64,000 nt of DNA, from assembly GCF_900105495.1 (NCBI RefSeq), contig NZ_FNTF01000002.1, forward strand, positions 4,704,501 through 4,768,500, given 5' to 3'. Positions 17,388 to 31,200 of the stretch are shown here, one piece after another. The translations under genes and the position numbers were made by a program. The notes under the pieces are model-generated. The model saw only the letters and a list, made by a program, of their open reading frames with translations, did no database searches and had not been told where the DNA came from. This stretch comes from Pseudomonas frederiksbergensis (GTDB taxonomy: Bacteria > Pseudomonadota > Gammaproteobacteria > Pseudomonadales > Pseudomonadaceae). How positions within the stretch are numbered: position 1 is the stretch's first letter; every line of letters starts with the position of its first letter.

Positions 17388-18134
17388 ATGACCGTCTACT
17401 TCATTGGCGCAGGTCCCGGCGACCCGGAACTGATCACCGTCAAAGGCCAACGGCTGATTCGCAGCTGCCCGGTGATCATCTACGCCGGCTCCCTGGTGCC
17501 CGCCGCCGTGCTGGAAGGCCATTGCGCCGAACAGGTGGTCAACAGCGCCGAACTGCACCTGGAACAGATCATCGAGCTGATCAAATCCGCCCACGCCAAG
17601 GGCCAGGACGTGGCCAGGGTGCACTCCGGCGATCCGAGTCTTTATGGTGCAATTGGCGAGCAGATCCGCTACCTGCGCGAACTCGACATCCCGTTTGAAA
17701 TCATTCCCGGCGTCACGGCCACGGCGGCCTGCGCGGCACTGTTGGGTGCGGAACTGACGTTACCCGACGTATCGCAAAGCGTGATCCTGACCCGCTATGC
17801 CGACAAAACCGTGATGCCCGCTGGCGAAGAGCTTGGCAGCCTGGCGCAGCACGGGGCGACGATGGCGATTCATCTGGGGGTCAATCATCTGGAGAAGATC
17901 CTGGCCGAATTGCTGCCGCATTACGGCGCGGATTGCCCGATCGCGGTGATTCACCGGGCGACCTGGCCGGATCAGGATTGGGTGGTGGGGACGTTGGCGG
18001 ACATTGCCGCGAAGGTTGAAGCCAAGGGGTTTCGGCGCACGGCGTTGATTCTGGTGGGTCGGGTTTTGGGTAGCGATCACTTCAGTGAATCGTCGCTGTA
18101 TCGCGCGGGGCACGCGCATCTCTACAGACCCTGA
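17388..18134 (+). CDS. cobM: Precorrin-4 C11-methyltransferase CobM
   Basis: This 248-residue S-adenosylmethionine-dependent tetrapyrrole methylase begins MTVYFIGAGPGDPELITVKG, the family's first SAM-site motif. It later shows VARVHSGDPSLYGA and IIPGVTATAACAALLG. It methylates C11 of precorrin-4 to give precorrin-5 in the aerobic corrin pathway. AGGAACCG precedes the ATG. It follows cobE by 81 bp and is probably in the same riboswitch-controlled transcript. Confidence 0.95.
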   Translation: MTVYFIGAGPGDPELITVKGQRLIRSCPVIIYAGSLVPAAVLEGHCAEQVVNSAELHLEQIIELIKSAHAKGQDVARVHSGDPSLYGAIGEQIRYLRELDIPFEIIPGVTATAACAALLGAELTLPDVSQSVILTRYADKTVMPAGEELGSLAQHGATMAIHLGVNHLEKILAELLPHYGADCPIAVIHRATWPDQDWVVGTLADIAAKVEAKGFRRTALILVGRVLGSDHFSESSLYRAGHAHLYRP

Positions 18135-18139
18135 AGTAC

Positions 18140-18257
18140 TTGCTCCCGCTGGACCGCAGAGCGGTCCCAACATCAGCCAACGCATTCATCACGGGAAAAT
18201 GCATTAGCTGCTTTGCGATTGCTTCGCAATCGAGCGGGAGCAAGCTCCCTCGCCACA
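18140..18257. repeat. REPIN, GGGAGCAAGCTCCCTCGCCACA family
   Basis: The left arm TTGCTCCCGCTGGACCGC and the right arm CGAGCGGGAGCAAGCTCCC enclose a shorter inner stem. It fills the gap between the convergent cobM and nfuA genes. A second member lies at 36809-36941. Confidence 0.75.
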
Positions 18258-18292
18258 GCGCCGTTTTTTTATGTCTGCAGCGAACACCTTAC

Positions 18293-18934
<642 letters not shown>

Positions 18935-18975
18935 CTAGTATTTTTGTCGGGAAAGCACACTGCATCACAGACACC

Positions 18976-21282
18976 TCAGAGATTCTGATAGCGGTTCATG
19001 TCCAGCACGCCCTCTTCCACCGGATCGGTCTCGTGGACGTACCGGTTCAGGTCATGAAAGTAGAACCAGAATTGCGGATGGCTGCGGCGAATCCCCCAGC
19101 GCTCGACGATTTTCTCGAAGCGATTGGCGTCCTTGGCGTTTTCCATCTCGTCCACGAACTCAGGCACTTGCTCGGCCGGGATGTTGAATATGAAGTTCGG
19201 ATAGCTGCTGAGCACGCCCGGGTAAATAGTCGCGGTGTCGAGCCCAGGCTGATACCGCAGCGATTCACCGATCAGGAACGCAACGTTGCTGTGCGCGCGG
19301 TTGCGCAGCAGGCTGTAGACCTCACGCTTGCCGCTCGCGGTTTCGATGCGCAGCAGGGTCGCTTCCGGCAGTTGATCGATAACCTTCAGCCCGGCCGCCG
19401 GACGCGAAGTCAGGCGACTCAACGCCTGTTCGGCACTCTGCAAGACCGGGTCGATGTTCGGCCGTGAGCAATAAGCGCCAGTACAACGGTTGATCGGGTC
19501 CGGCCTGGCGTTGAGGTCGCCGTAGCGGGCCAGCAATTGCTGGGCGAAATCGCGTTTCGGGTCCTTTTCGTCCAGCACCAGCGCTGTCTTTTTGTCGTTA
19601 TCGATGGCCTCGTAATTCAGCCACATCTTGAATTTGCCGCCGCTCTGGTACCAGTCGTCGAGGTAGTCGTCGCGCGAATCGGCCGGCATCAGGCGCAGGA
19701 AGTTCTGCTCGGCGCCGTTGCGGATCAGGTCGAAATACAGGCGGGTCTGGGCTTGATGGGAGACGTTGCCGAACACGTCGAAGTTGACCGCCAACTGATA
19801 ATACGTGCGCTCCAGCAGCGGGAAGTCGAACAGCCACATCGTTTGCGGCACGTCACCGATCAGGCCTTTGTTCACCGAGGCACTGTCGAAATGCCGGAAG
19901 ATCGTCAGCAAGGCGTTATCGTTGCCAGCCCATAACGTCGACCAGCTCGGCGCTGGCGCATCGGCGTAACTGTCACGGCGCAGCACCTCGTACTCGTTAC
20001 GCTTGTCGCGGTAGTCATGCCACAGGCTCAGGATGCTGCCGACATCGTCGTTCTGCCCCGGCATCGCCAACAAAGGCGTGGCCTGGCCGCGGTAATTCGG
20101 ATCAATGATGTAGAGATCGTGCTCAGGCGCCTGGAACAGTGCCCAGAAGTTATCGCGAATCACGTCAGTGGCGATCTGGCCGCGGCACACCGGCCCGCGA
20201 ATAAACGTACGGACGAAGTATTCGGCGTTATCGAGCATGAATTGATAACGTGCCTGGGCCGGGATCGCCTCGAACGTGGTGAACGGATTGGCCCGACGTT
20301 CCGGCCCGTATCCCGGCAAGGCGTCGACTTGCCAGTTGCCGTTATAGAAGAGGCTTTTGATCCGCGCCATCTTCGCCGGGCTCAGCGGGTAAGTGATGTG
20401 GGTCTTCTGCACAATCACGCCTTGCACCGGCCATAAACGGTAATAGACCTGAGTGCCCGGATCGTCATTGGGACGACGGGTGTTGATCAAATCAATGGGC
20501 TGGCCGGTCGGCGTGCGCGAACGTACCCACTGAAAGAAATGCCCCGGCTCGCCGTCCTTGAAATAGAGATGAGCGAGAAACCAATGCTCGAACAACCACC
20601 GCCCCACCAGGCTTTGCCGTGCACCTGGGGCGTTGAGCAGGTTTTCCCACAGAACCACCTGCAACGCCTCCTTGGCGCTCGGTACCAGGCCTTGCTCGTC
20701 AATCGGCGCACCGGAGGCCAGCCAGCGCTGCAGTGTCTGGTACTGCTGATCGGTCAGGCCGGTGACCGCCAGTGGCATGCCTTCGTGGGGATGTGATTTG
20801 GCATAGCTATCGAACTCGGCCGGCAAGGCGCACATGTTTTCCCGGTTCAGGCCAAGGACGATGTCCTCCGGCAACTTGGCATTGGGTTGCAACGGGGTCT
20901 TGTGGCCCAACTCAAGCATCCGCGCCATCAACGCGGCCTGACTGCCTTGAGCGTCGAGCACCGAATAGAAGCCCTTTTGCTGCCAGGCGCGCTTATCGAA
21001 GGCGTCATAAAACAGCCGGGTCGGCGCAGCAGCCTGGCGGCGTTCGCCGTCGTAGACCAGGGTCTTGGTCGCACCGCGGGCCGCCCCTTCGCCACTGCCC
21101 AGATTGAGCTGACAGGCGGCGTCATAGCAGGCATGGCAGGCCACACACTTTTCGGTGAAGATCGGCTGTATGTCGCGGCTATAGGAAATAGCAGAGGAAA
21201 TGACAGAGGAAATGGCCGGATCCTGCGCGGCAGCGCCCCAGCTTAAAAACAGCAAAACCATGCTGATGACGCGATAAGACAT
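18976..21282 (-). CDS. cti: Fatty acid cis/trans isomerase (Cti)
   Basis: The 768-residue periplasmic enzyme converts cis to trans unsaturated fatty acids in membrane phospholipids in response to solvents or heat. A signal peptide (MSYRVISMVLLFLSWGAAAQ) and a cytochrome c-type heme motif CVACH (in FTEKCVACHACYDAACQ) are visible near the N terminus. ATG 21282 is preferred over 21300 and 21372 because an AGGG site precedes it and the signal peptide starts there. The body is otherwise typical of Cti from Pseudomonas. It is divergent from metH. Confidence 0.93.
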   Translation of the reverse strand: MSYRVISMVLLFLSWGAAAQDPAISSVISSAISYSRDIQPIFTEKCVACHACYDAACQLNLGSGEGAARGATKTLVYDGERRQAAAPTRLFYDAFDKRAWQQKGFYSVLDAQGSQAALMARMLELGHKTPLQPNAKLPEDIVLGLNRENMCALPAEFDSYAKSHPHEGMPLAVTGLTDQQYQTLQRWLASGAPIDEQGLVPSAKEALQVVLWENLLNAPGARQSLVGRWLFEHWFLAHLYFKDGEPGHFFQWVRSRTPTGQPIDLINTRRPNDDPGTQVYYRLWPVQGVIVQKTHITYPLSPAKMARIKSLFYNGNWQVDALPGYGPERRANPFTTFEAIPAQARYQFMLDNAEYFVRTFIRGPVCRGQIATDVIRDNFWALFQAPEHDLYIIDPNYRGQATPLLAMPGQNDDVGSILSLWHDYRDKRNEYEVLRRDSYADAPAPSWSTLWAGNDNALLTIFRHFDSASVNKGLIGDVPQTMWLFDFPLLERTYYQLAVNFDVFGNVSHQAQTRLYFDLIRNGAEQNFLRLMPADSRDDYLDDWYQSGGKFKMWLNYEAIDNDKKTALVLDEKDPKRDFAQQLLARYGDLNARPDPINRCTGAYCSRPNIDPVLQSAEQALSRLTSRPAAGLKVIDQLPEATLLRIETASGKREVYSLLRNRAHSNVAFLIGESLRYQPGLDTATIYPGVLSSYPNFIFNIPAEQVPEFVDEMENAKDANRFEKIVERWGIRRSHPQFWFYFHDLNRYVHETDPVEEGVLDMNRYQNL

Positions 21283-21437
21283 ATCCCTGGTCCCGATCAT
21301 GAAAAAACGCCGCGATTCTACCGGTCTGCACCCCGCCCCAACATGAGCGATATTCATGCAAAATCGGGACATGCTCTAAAACCGCACAGGTTTGCTATTA
21401 TTCCGCCCCTTCGTCATGGCCTTACCGAGTAGTCCAA

Positions 21438-25148
<3,711 letters not shown>

Positions 25149-25172
25149 TAGAGGCAACTCGGTCGAGTGCCC

Positions 25173-25203
25173 GATCGTTCCCACGCAGAGCGTGGGAACG
25201 ATC
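25173..25203. terminator. Perfect hairpin after metH (half element of the GATCGTTCCCACGC repeat)
   Basis: GATCGTTCCCACGC pairs perfectly with GCGTGGGAACGATC across a 3-nt loop. It sits 24 bp after the metH stop. It equals one outer arm pair of the longer repeats elsewhere, so it is a minimal copy that may also end transcription. There is no T tract. Confidence 0.6.
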
Positions 25204-25257
25204 AATCACTGCAACATTGTCTATGCTTACTTCTCACACATTGGTGACGAGGGGTTT

Positions 25258-25476
25258 ATGGACGATCCAGCCGACAACAAGCCGCCTACTTTCTGGCAAA
25301 TGCTGCACAGCGTCATGGCGGCGGCGTTCGGGGTGCAGAGCGGGAAGAACCGGGCCCGGGATTTCACTCACGGCAAGCCCAGTCATTTCGTGATTCTGGG
25401 GATTTTGTTCACCGCGGTGTTTGCGTTGACGCTGTACGGCATCGTGCAACTGGTGGTGCATCTGACCGGGGTTTAA
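25258..25476 (+). CDS. DUF2970 family small membrane protein
   Basis: This is a 72-residue protein. The N-terminal part is soluble (PPTFWQMLHSVMAAAFGVQS, then a basic segment), followed by one membrane helix (FVILGILFTAVFALTLYGIVQ). The layout and sequence match the DUF2970 family of short inner-membrane proteins. Function is unknown. A GAGGGG-type site precedes ATG 25258. Confidence 0.75.
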   Translation: MDDPADNKPPTFWQMLHSVMAAAFGVQSGKNRARDFTHGKPSHFVILGILFTAVFALTLYGIVQLVVHLTGV

Positions 25477-25666
25477 CGCAATTGCGCTCGTGCACCGGGC
25501 TCGTAAACCGCGCCGCACATCAGCAGGAACGAGTAGAAAACTTTCAACATTAATCGTTCGAGCCCCCGGCGATTCGCCGCGCATCATAGCCAGCGAAGCC
25601 CCGGGAAACGGCGCTTGCCCCGGTTATTGTCCGACAAACGTCGGAATGGGGCCCGGACGGGGTCGG

Positions 25667-25780
25667 TTATTGATGGCTGACCCAAAATACCGCTGTGCCC
25701 ACGACCAGGATGATCAGGAACAGAATGGCCCAAGCATCGACCGTGCTATCGGGTTTTGACGTTTTGGTAGGGTTGCTCAT
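25667..25780 (-). CDS. 37-residue single-pass membrane peptide
   Basis: The frame reads MSNPTKTSKPDSTVDAWAIL then a strongly hydrophobic helix (FLIILVVGTAVFWV) and ends SHQ before TAA. An AGAGG ribosome binding site lies 9 nt before the ATG. The amphipathic, charged N terminus followed by one helix is typical of small regulatory or stabilising membrane peptides. No function is known to me. It is divergent from cysI. Confidence 0.6.
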   Translation of the reverse strand: MSNPTKTSKPDSTVDAWAILFLIILVVGTAVFWVSHQ

Positions 25781-25908
25781 TGCATCGCCTCTTGTCGGTT
25801 TTATCGGTGATTGCATAAAGACTCGAGCACAGTTAAGACGATGATTGCCCGCACCACAAATGTGGGTTCTGGCTAATTGGTATTCATTAGTCGTTTTGGT
25901 TCTTTACA

Positions 25909-25914
25909 TATACT
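25909..25914 (+). promoter_or_regulatory. Possible -10 box of the cysI promoter
   Basis: TATACT is a good -10 match in an AT-rich stretch 159 bp before cysI, but the -35 region is weak, as expected of an activator-dependent promoter. The rest of the 292-bp gap 25781-26072 shows no other recognisable element. Confidence 0.25.
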
Positions 25915-26072
25915 CAAACATCACTTTTGCGCATAACTGCAAACTGGTATCTTGCCCCGGCTCCGTTGGGAGTGCGCGGCCGTGCGCGCAGAATTGCCGA
26001 GGCAGTATCGGAAACTTCTAGGCGAAAAACGCAACTGGATCCGACCGGCCCAAGCCTGAGAACAGGACTTAT

Positions 26073-27731
26073 ATGTACGTATATGACGAGTACGATCAGC
26101 GGATCATCGAGGACCGCGTCAAGCAGTTCCGTGATCAGACCCGACGCTATCTGGCAGGCGAGCTGAGCGAAGAAGAATTCCGCCCCCTGCGCCTGCAAAA
26201 TGGCCTTTACATCCAGCGCTTCGCGCCGATGTTGCGGGTGGCGGTGCCTTACGGCCAACTGACTTCGCGCCAGACGCGAATGATGGCCAAAATTGCCCGC
26301 GACTATGACAAGGGCTACGCCCACATCAGCACCCGGCAGAACGTGCAGTTCAACTGGCCGGCGCTGGAAGACATCCCGGACATCCTTGCCGAACTGGCGA
26401 CCGTGCAGATGCACGCAATCCAGACCAGCGGCAACTGCTTGCGCAACGTCACCACCGACCAGTTCGCCGGTGTCGCTGCCGACGAGCTGATCGATCCGCG
26501 CCCGTGGTGCGAGATCGTCCGCCAATGGACCACTTTCCACCCTGAATTCGCTTACTTGCCGCGCAAGTTCAAGATCGCCATCAACGGTTCGACTTCCGAC
26601 CGTGCGGCCATCGAAGTCCATGACATCGGCCTTGAGCCGGTGCACAACGCCGCTGGCGAGCTGGGTTTCCGTGTGCTGGTGGGTGGTGGTCTGGGCCGTA
26701 CCCCGGTGGTGGGCGCGTTCATCAATGAATTCCTGCCGTGGCAAGACCTGTTGAGCTACCTCGACGCCATCCTGCGGGTCTACAACCGCTATGGCCGTCG
26801 TGACAACAAGTACAAGGCGCGGATCAAGATTCTGGTCAAGGCCTTGACCCCTGAAGTCTTCGCGCAAAAAGTCGACGCGGAAATGGAGCACCTTCGCGGT
26901 GGCCAGACCACGTTGACCGAAGCCGAAGTGCATCGTGTAGCCAAACACTTCGTCGACCCCGAGTACAAGGCTCTGGACAACCAGACCCAGGCGTTGGCCG
27001 AACTCGATAAAGAGCACCCGGGCTTCGCGCGCTGGCGCACCCGCAATACCATGGCCCACAAGAAGCCGGGTTATGTGGCCGTGACCCTGTCCCTGAAGCC
27101 GACCGGTGTTGCACCGGGCGACATCACCGACAAGCAGCTCGATGCCGTTGCCGACCTGGCCGATCGTTACAGCTTCGGTCAGCTGCGCACCTCCCACGAG
27201 CAGAACATCATTCTGGCCGACGTTGAGCAGACCCAACTGTTCGCGATGTGGGGCGAGTTGCGTGAGCAGGGCTTCGCCACGCCAAACATCGGTTTGCTGA
27301 CCGACATCATCTGCTGCCCGGGTGGCGACTTCTGCTCCCTGGCCAACGCCAAATCGATTCCGATCGCCGAGTCGATTCAGCGTCGCTTCGAAGACCTGGA
27401 TTACCTGTTCGATATCGGCGAACTGGACCTGAACATCTCCGGCTGCATGAACGCCTGTGGTCACCACCACGTCGGCCACATCGGCATTCTCGGGGTGGAC
27501 AAGAAAGGCGAAGAGTTCTACCAGGTTTCCCTGGGTGGCAGCGGAAGTCGCGACGCCAGCCTGGGTAAAATTCTCGGCCCGTCCTTCGCCCAGGACGCCA
27601 TGCCTGACGTGATCGAAAAGCTGATCGACGTGTACATCGAACAACGTACCGAAGACGAGCGTTTCATCGACACCTATCAGCGTATTGGCATCGACCTCTT
27701 CAAGGAGCGCGTCTATGCAGCGAATAATTAA
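26073..27731 (+). CDS. cysI: Sulfite/nitrite reductase hemoprotein (CysI type)
   Basis: The 552-residue protein contains both ferredoxin-nitrite/sulfite reductase repeats. The siroheme/[4Fe-4S] ligand motifs are CCPGGDFCSLANAKS (near residue 412) and NISGCMNACGHHHVGHIG (near residue 452), giving the four cluster cysteines. Arg/Lys residues of the active site are also in place (HISTRQNVQFNW). It reduces sulfite to sulfide in cysteine biosynthesis. The ATG at 27715 of the DUF934 gene lies inside its last codons, so the two are translated together. Confidence 0.93.
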   Translation: MYVYDEYDQRIIEDRVKQFRDQTRRYLAGELSEEEFRPLRLQNGLYIQRFAPMLRVAVPYGQLTSRQTRMMAKIARDYDKGYAHISTRQNVQFNWPALEDIPDILAELATVQMHAIQTSGNCLRNVTTDQFAGVAADELIDPRPWCEIVRQWTTFHPEFAYLPRKFKIAINGSTSDRAAIEVHDIGLEPVHNAAGELGFRVLVGGGLGRTPVVGAFINEFLPWQDLLSYLDAILRVYNRYGRRDNKYKARIKILVKALTPEVFAQKVDAEMEHLRGGQTTLTEAEVHRVAKHFVDPEYKALDNQTQALAELDKEHPGFARWRTRNTMAHKKPGYVAVTLSLKPTGVAPGDITDKQLDAVADLADRYSFGQLRTSHEQNIILADVEQTQLFAMWGELREQGFATPNIGLLTDIICCPGGDFCSLANAKSIPIAESIQRRFEDLDYLFDIGELDLNISGCMNACGHHHVGHIGILGVDKKGEEFYQVSLGGSGSRDASLGKILGPSFAQDAMPDVIEKLIDVYIEQRTEDERFIDTYQRIGIDLFKERVYAANN

Positions 27732-28209
27732 GAACAACGAAGTCGTCGACGAGACCTGGCACTTGCTGCCCAAGGACTTCAACATCGACGAGATCAGCAA
27801 CTGCGACGACTACATCGTCCCGTTGCAGCTGTGGCGCGAACACAGCCGTATGCTCAAGGCCCGCGATGGCGGCCTGGGCGTGTGGCTGGATGCCGATGAA
27901 GAAGCGGAAGAAATCGGTGACGACGTGGAAAATTTCCAGGTGATCGCCCTGAATTTCCCTGCCTTCACTGATGGTCGCAACTACTCCAACGCCCGCCTGC
28001 TGCGTGACCGTTATGGTTTCAAAGGTGAACTGCGAGCGATTGGCGATGTGCTGCGCGACCAGCTGTTCTACCTGCACCGCTGCGGTTTCGACGCTTTTGC
28101 GATTCGCGCCGATAAAGACCCGTACGAAGCCCTGGAAGGTCTCAGGGACTTCTCGGTGACCTATCAGGCCGCCACCGACGAACCGCTGCCGCTGTTCCGT
28201 CGCCGCTGA
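27715..28209 (+). CDS. DUF934 family protein, sulfite reductase partner
   Basis: The 164-residue DUF934 protein (MQRIIKNNEVVDETWHLLPK and later FPAFTDGRNYSNARLLRDR) overlaps the end of cysI by 17 bp. Members are consistently encoded next to sulfite reductase genes, and a role in electron transfer or assembly has been suggested but is not established. No cofactor-binding cysteine pair is evident. A clear hairpin follows the stop. Confidence 0.85.
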   Translation: MQRIIKNNEVVDETWHLLPKDFNIDEISNCDDYIVPLQLWREHSRMLKARDGGLGVWLDADEEAEEIGDDVENFQVIALNFPAFTDGRNYSNARLLRDRYGFKGELRAIGDVLRDQLFYLHRCGFDAFAIRADKDPYEALEGLRDFSVTYQAATDEPLPLFRRR

Positions 28210-28217
28210 TCGTCAAA

Positions 28218-28244
28218 CCTTGAACCCCTTCGCGGGGTTCAAGG
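28218..28244. terminator. Hairpin terminator between convergent genes
   Basis: CCTTGAACCCC and GGGGTTCAAGG form a perfect 11-bp stem with a TTCGC loop directly after the DUF934 gene and before the end of the convergent LRR gene. A T tract is missing, so efficiency is uncertain. Confidence 0.75.
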
Positions 28245-28281
28245 CTCCCTCCTAGTACAGTCACGCCACGAACAAATCCGT

Positions 28282-31200
28282 TCAAAAACCTGCGCGCTGT
28301 TCCAATGCCCTGAACGCCACCCATGGGTTTTCAAGCCGGCCTAGCACTGCGCTCAATCGACTCAATACTTCGTCCGAAGCATCTGCCGCCTCCAAAAGTC
28401 GCCAGACTCGCGCCTGAAGCGACAGATAACTGACCTGAAAGTCGGCGGTCAGGCTCAGCCTGTCGATTGCGCTTAAGAACCGCGTACCGGAGGGTTTGTC
28501 TACCAGCCGCTGCCAAAGGGCTTTTCGGGACTGTTGCAGCGGTTCATCGCAGTCTCGTAGCCACACAATCGGCTGTCCATAGTCAGCACCTGGCGCGCTC
28601 AGCCATAAATTGATTCCCGTTTGTTCACGATGGCTGATCAGTCGGCGGAGCGTGTCCTCGTCTGTGAGTGGATTGCCCCAAAGCAGCACCCGATCCACCG
28701 AGACGGCCTGATTTATCACCGCGGGGGGAACGCGGGTGATCCGGTTATCACGCAAGTCCAGAGAGGTCATATAGGGCTCATCCCTGATGCCGATCGGGCA
28801 CCGGGTAATCCGGGTGTCGCTGAGATTCAGCCGACGCAAGTCATTCATCCCGAGCAACATGGGGGGTACGCCCAAGGGATTTTCACTCAGGTCCAGCGTT
28901 TGAAGCCTGGTCAACCCGCTCAGCTGTGACGCCGTCTCTTCGGTGAAGACCAGGCCGGTAGCCTTGAGATTCAGCGACGTGAGATGAGTCAGGCTGAACA
29001 TGGCCGTCGGCAGAACAGCCTGCACCTCACCCTCGGGGTCGAATTGGGTCAACTCGACACCCTCAAGATTCAAGGTCTGCAGATTCGGAAAACACTCCAG
29101 GAACCCATTCAAGGATTCACGCTCGGTCACGTGGAAGTGCGGCATCGACAACTCGACGACCTCGTTGAAGCGGATGTTCATCACCGGCAATCGATGATAG
29201 TCCTCGCCCGCCATGTCGAGCTTGAACCCGACAAGCTGTTCGCCTGAATAGACGCGCTGATCTTGCGATGCCCGCTTTCGCCAGAGGGTGATCAGCTCGT
29301 CAGCCAGCTCGATCCTGGTTTCACGCTCGTAGTCCATGGCGCTCTGAACCATGTTCTCGTTATGTACTTCAATCTGCTCTTCAGTTAGCCCCTGTGCCTC
29401 GTTGTCAGCTTCGTTCAGGAAGGGAATGTCCATTTCCACAATGTCTTGCGCCACCTGATCGATCCAGCCGCTCAGGTCGATGTTCAATTGTTGAAACGCC
29501 TGCTTCAGCGCGTCGATATGAGCCTGGGCCCTGCCACCGCTACGCAGTAGGACTTCATCGGCCTCAGCATCCGAGAAATCCGGATAAAGCTCCTTGAGCT
29601 GCAACCTCATCATCTCGTGCGTCAGCTCTTCGGCCTGAGGCGTACCGGGAAAACCGCCGCCACGCAGCCCTTGCGCCTCGAAGGACAGGCCGGAGTCCAT
29701 CCTGCCCAGACCGAGCATGAATTCGGAACGCTGCATTGCCTGATCCCCGAGTTTCAGCCGCAATTCGTGGGCTGGATCAAGCGATGAAAGTTGCAGCGCC
29801 TCGCGTTCGTCCACGGACAGAACGTCAAGGAGTGCCGCATAAAAGTCCGTTTGCACACCGCGACTCAGGTAACGGCTCCCCACCTTGATCAACCGTCGAA
29901 CATCGGGGGCGTCAAACGCACCGCTACGGTCCAGAACTCGGCTTGCGAGAGAACCGTCCTGGATTTCGATACGAAGGTTCTTTGGCCATCCGGGCAGATT
30001 TTTGAGGGAATGCAGGGCCAGCGTGTCGGACGCCGGGTTGACCACCGAGGGAAGGTACACCCCCTCATACGCACGATTGAGCCGTACATGCTGTTGGTAT
30101 TGCCGAGCCTTGCTGTCGAGACGGCTGAACATTTGCCGGAGCTGGACTGCGTCGGAAGGGCTCTGGATATCCACGCCATAACGGTCAAGCATTTGCTCAA
30201 TGGCGCTTTTGGGCAGGCCGGGGTATTGGCGCTGAAACAACCGGACCCACTCATGTTCCGAGTGCTGAAGCGCTTCGTAACGGCTGTTGAACTGTTCAAC
30301 TCGCTCGCCCTGGGCCACAGCGGCTTGCTCGAGTTCCTGATCGATCCTGAAACGGCTGATGGTATCGGCCAGCAAAGGCGTCGGCGGACGCCCGGCCTGC
30401 ATCAGTCGCAGCATGTCATCATCGACAGCACTGACCTTGGCGATCTGCGCCAGCATTTCATCGCTGAAAGACGCCACCGACGGGCCGAGTCCGCGCAGAA
30501 GCTCCAAGCGGGTCGACGGCACCCGGTTGGGTAATTCGGCAGCCGGAGCAACGGCCTGGTCCGGCGTCGGTCTGGCAACCTCCTCCCCCGGCGCTGCGCC
30601 AGGTTCACGAGCGCTCTCGGCAATGGCACCGGCCTCGGCCGCTTCACCCTTGAGCGCCGCACCTGCGCCGGCCAGCGGCAGCGCATTAAGCAAGCCAAAT
30701 ACCGTGCGCGTCACGCCCGCCGCTCTATCGCTCGATGTCGCACCGTTGACAACCTGATCAAGGCCATACCCGGCATCGATGATACCGGCCAGCACCAACA
30801 ACCCTTCTCCGCCGGGCACGAACAACGCCAAAGGACCGAAACGGTTGATCCATTGCACAACCGGTTCGGTGACGGCACTCAAGTTATCCCGGTTGACCTG
30901 CGCATCGTCACGAATGGTGTTGACCCCGGCCAGGGAGGCCTCCTTCATGGTCAGGACCAACTGGGCAAACGGATCGGTGCCTGATGGCGAGTCATCGAAG
31001 CCGATGTATCGGGCAGGCTCCCAAAAGCCGTCATCGTTGAAGAACCCCGCCTCTTTGGTCAGCCGGTGTTCCCTCGGGTAGACCGCCATGCCGTCCATCG
31101 CCGTCAACACTCCGGCATGGAAAGTGCCGTCCTTGCGATCATCCTCGGCGAAGTGAGCGGCCAAGGCCTGTTTCGTATCGTCACGCCGGCCCTGCTCTAC

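Noticed and set aside
21372..21437. A cobalamin riboswitch in front of metH
   Set aside because: The gap is only 65 bp to the longest cti frame and holds no B12 box or GCTGCCCC core.
25914..27800. A 628-codon open frame antisense to cysI
   Set aside because: CysI on the other strand has complete siroheme and cluster motifs; this frame has none.
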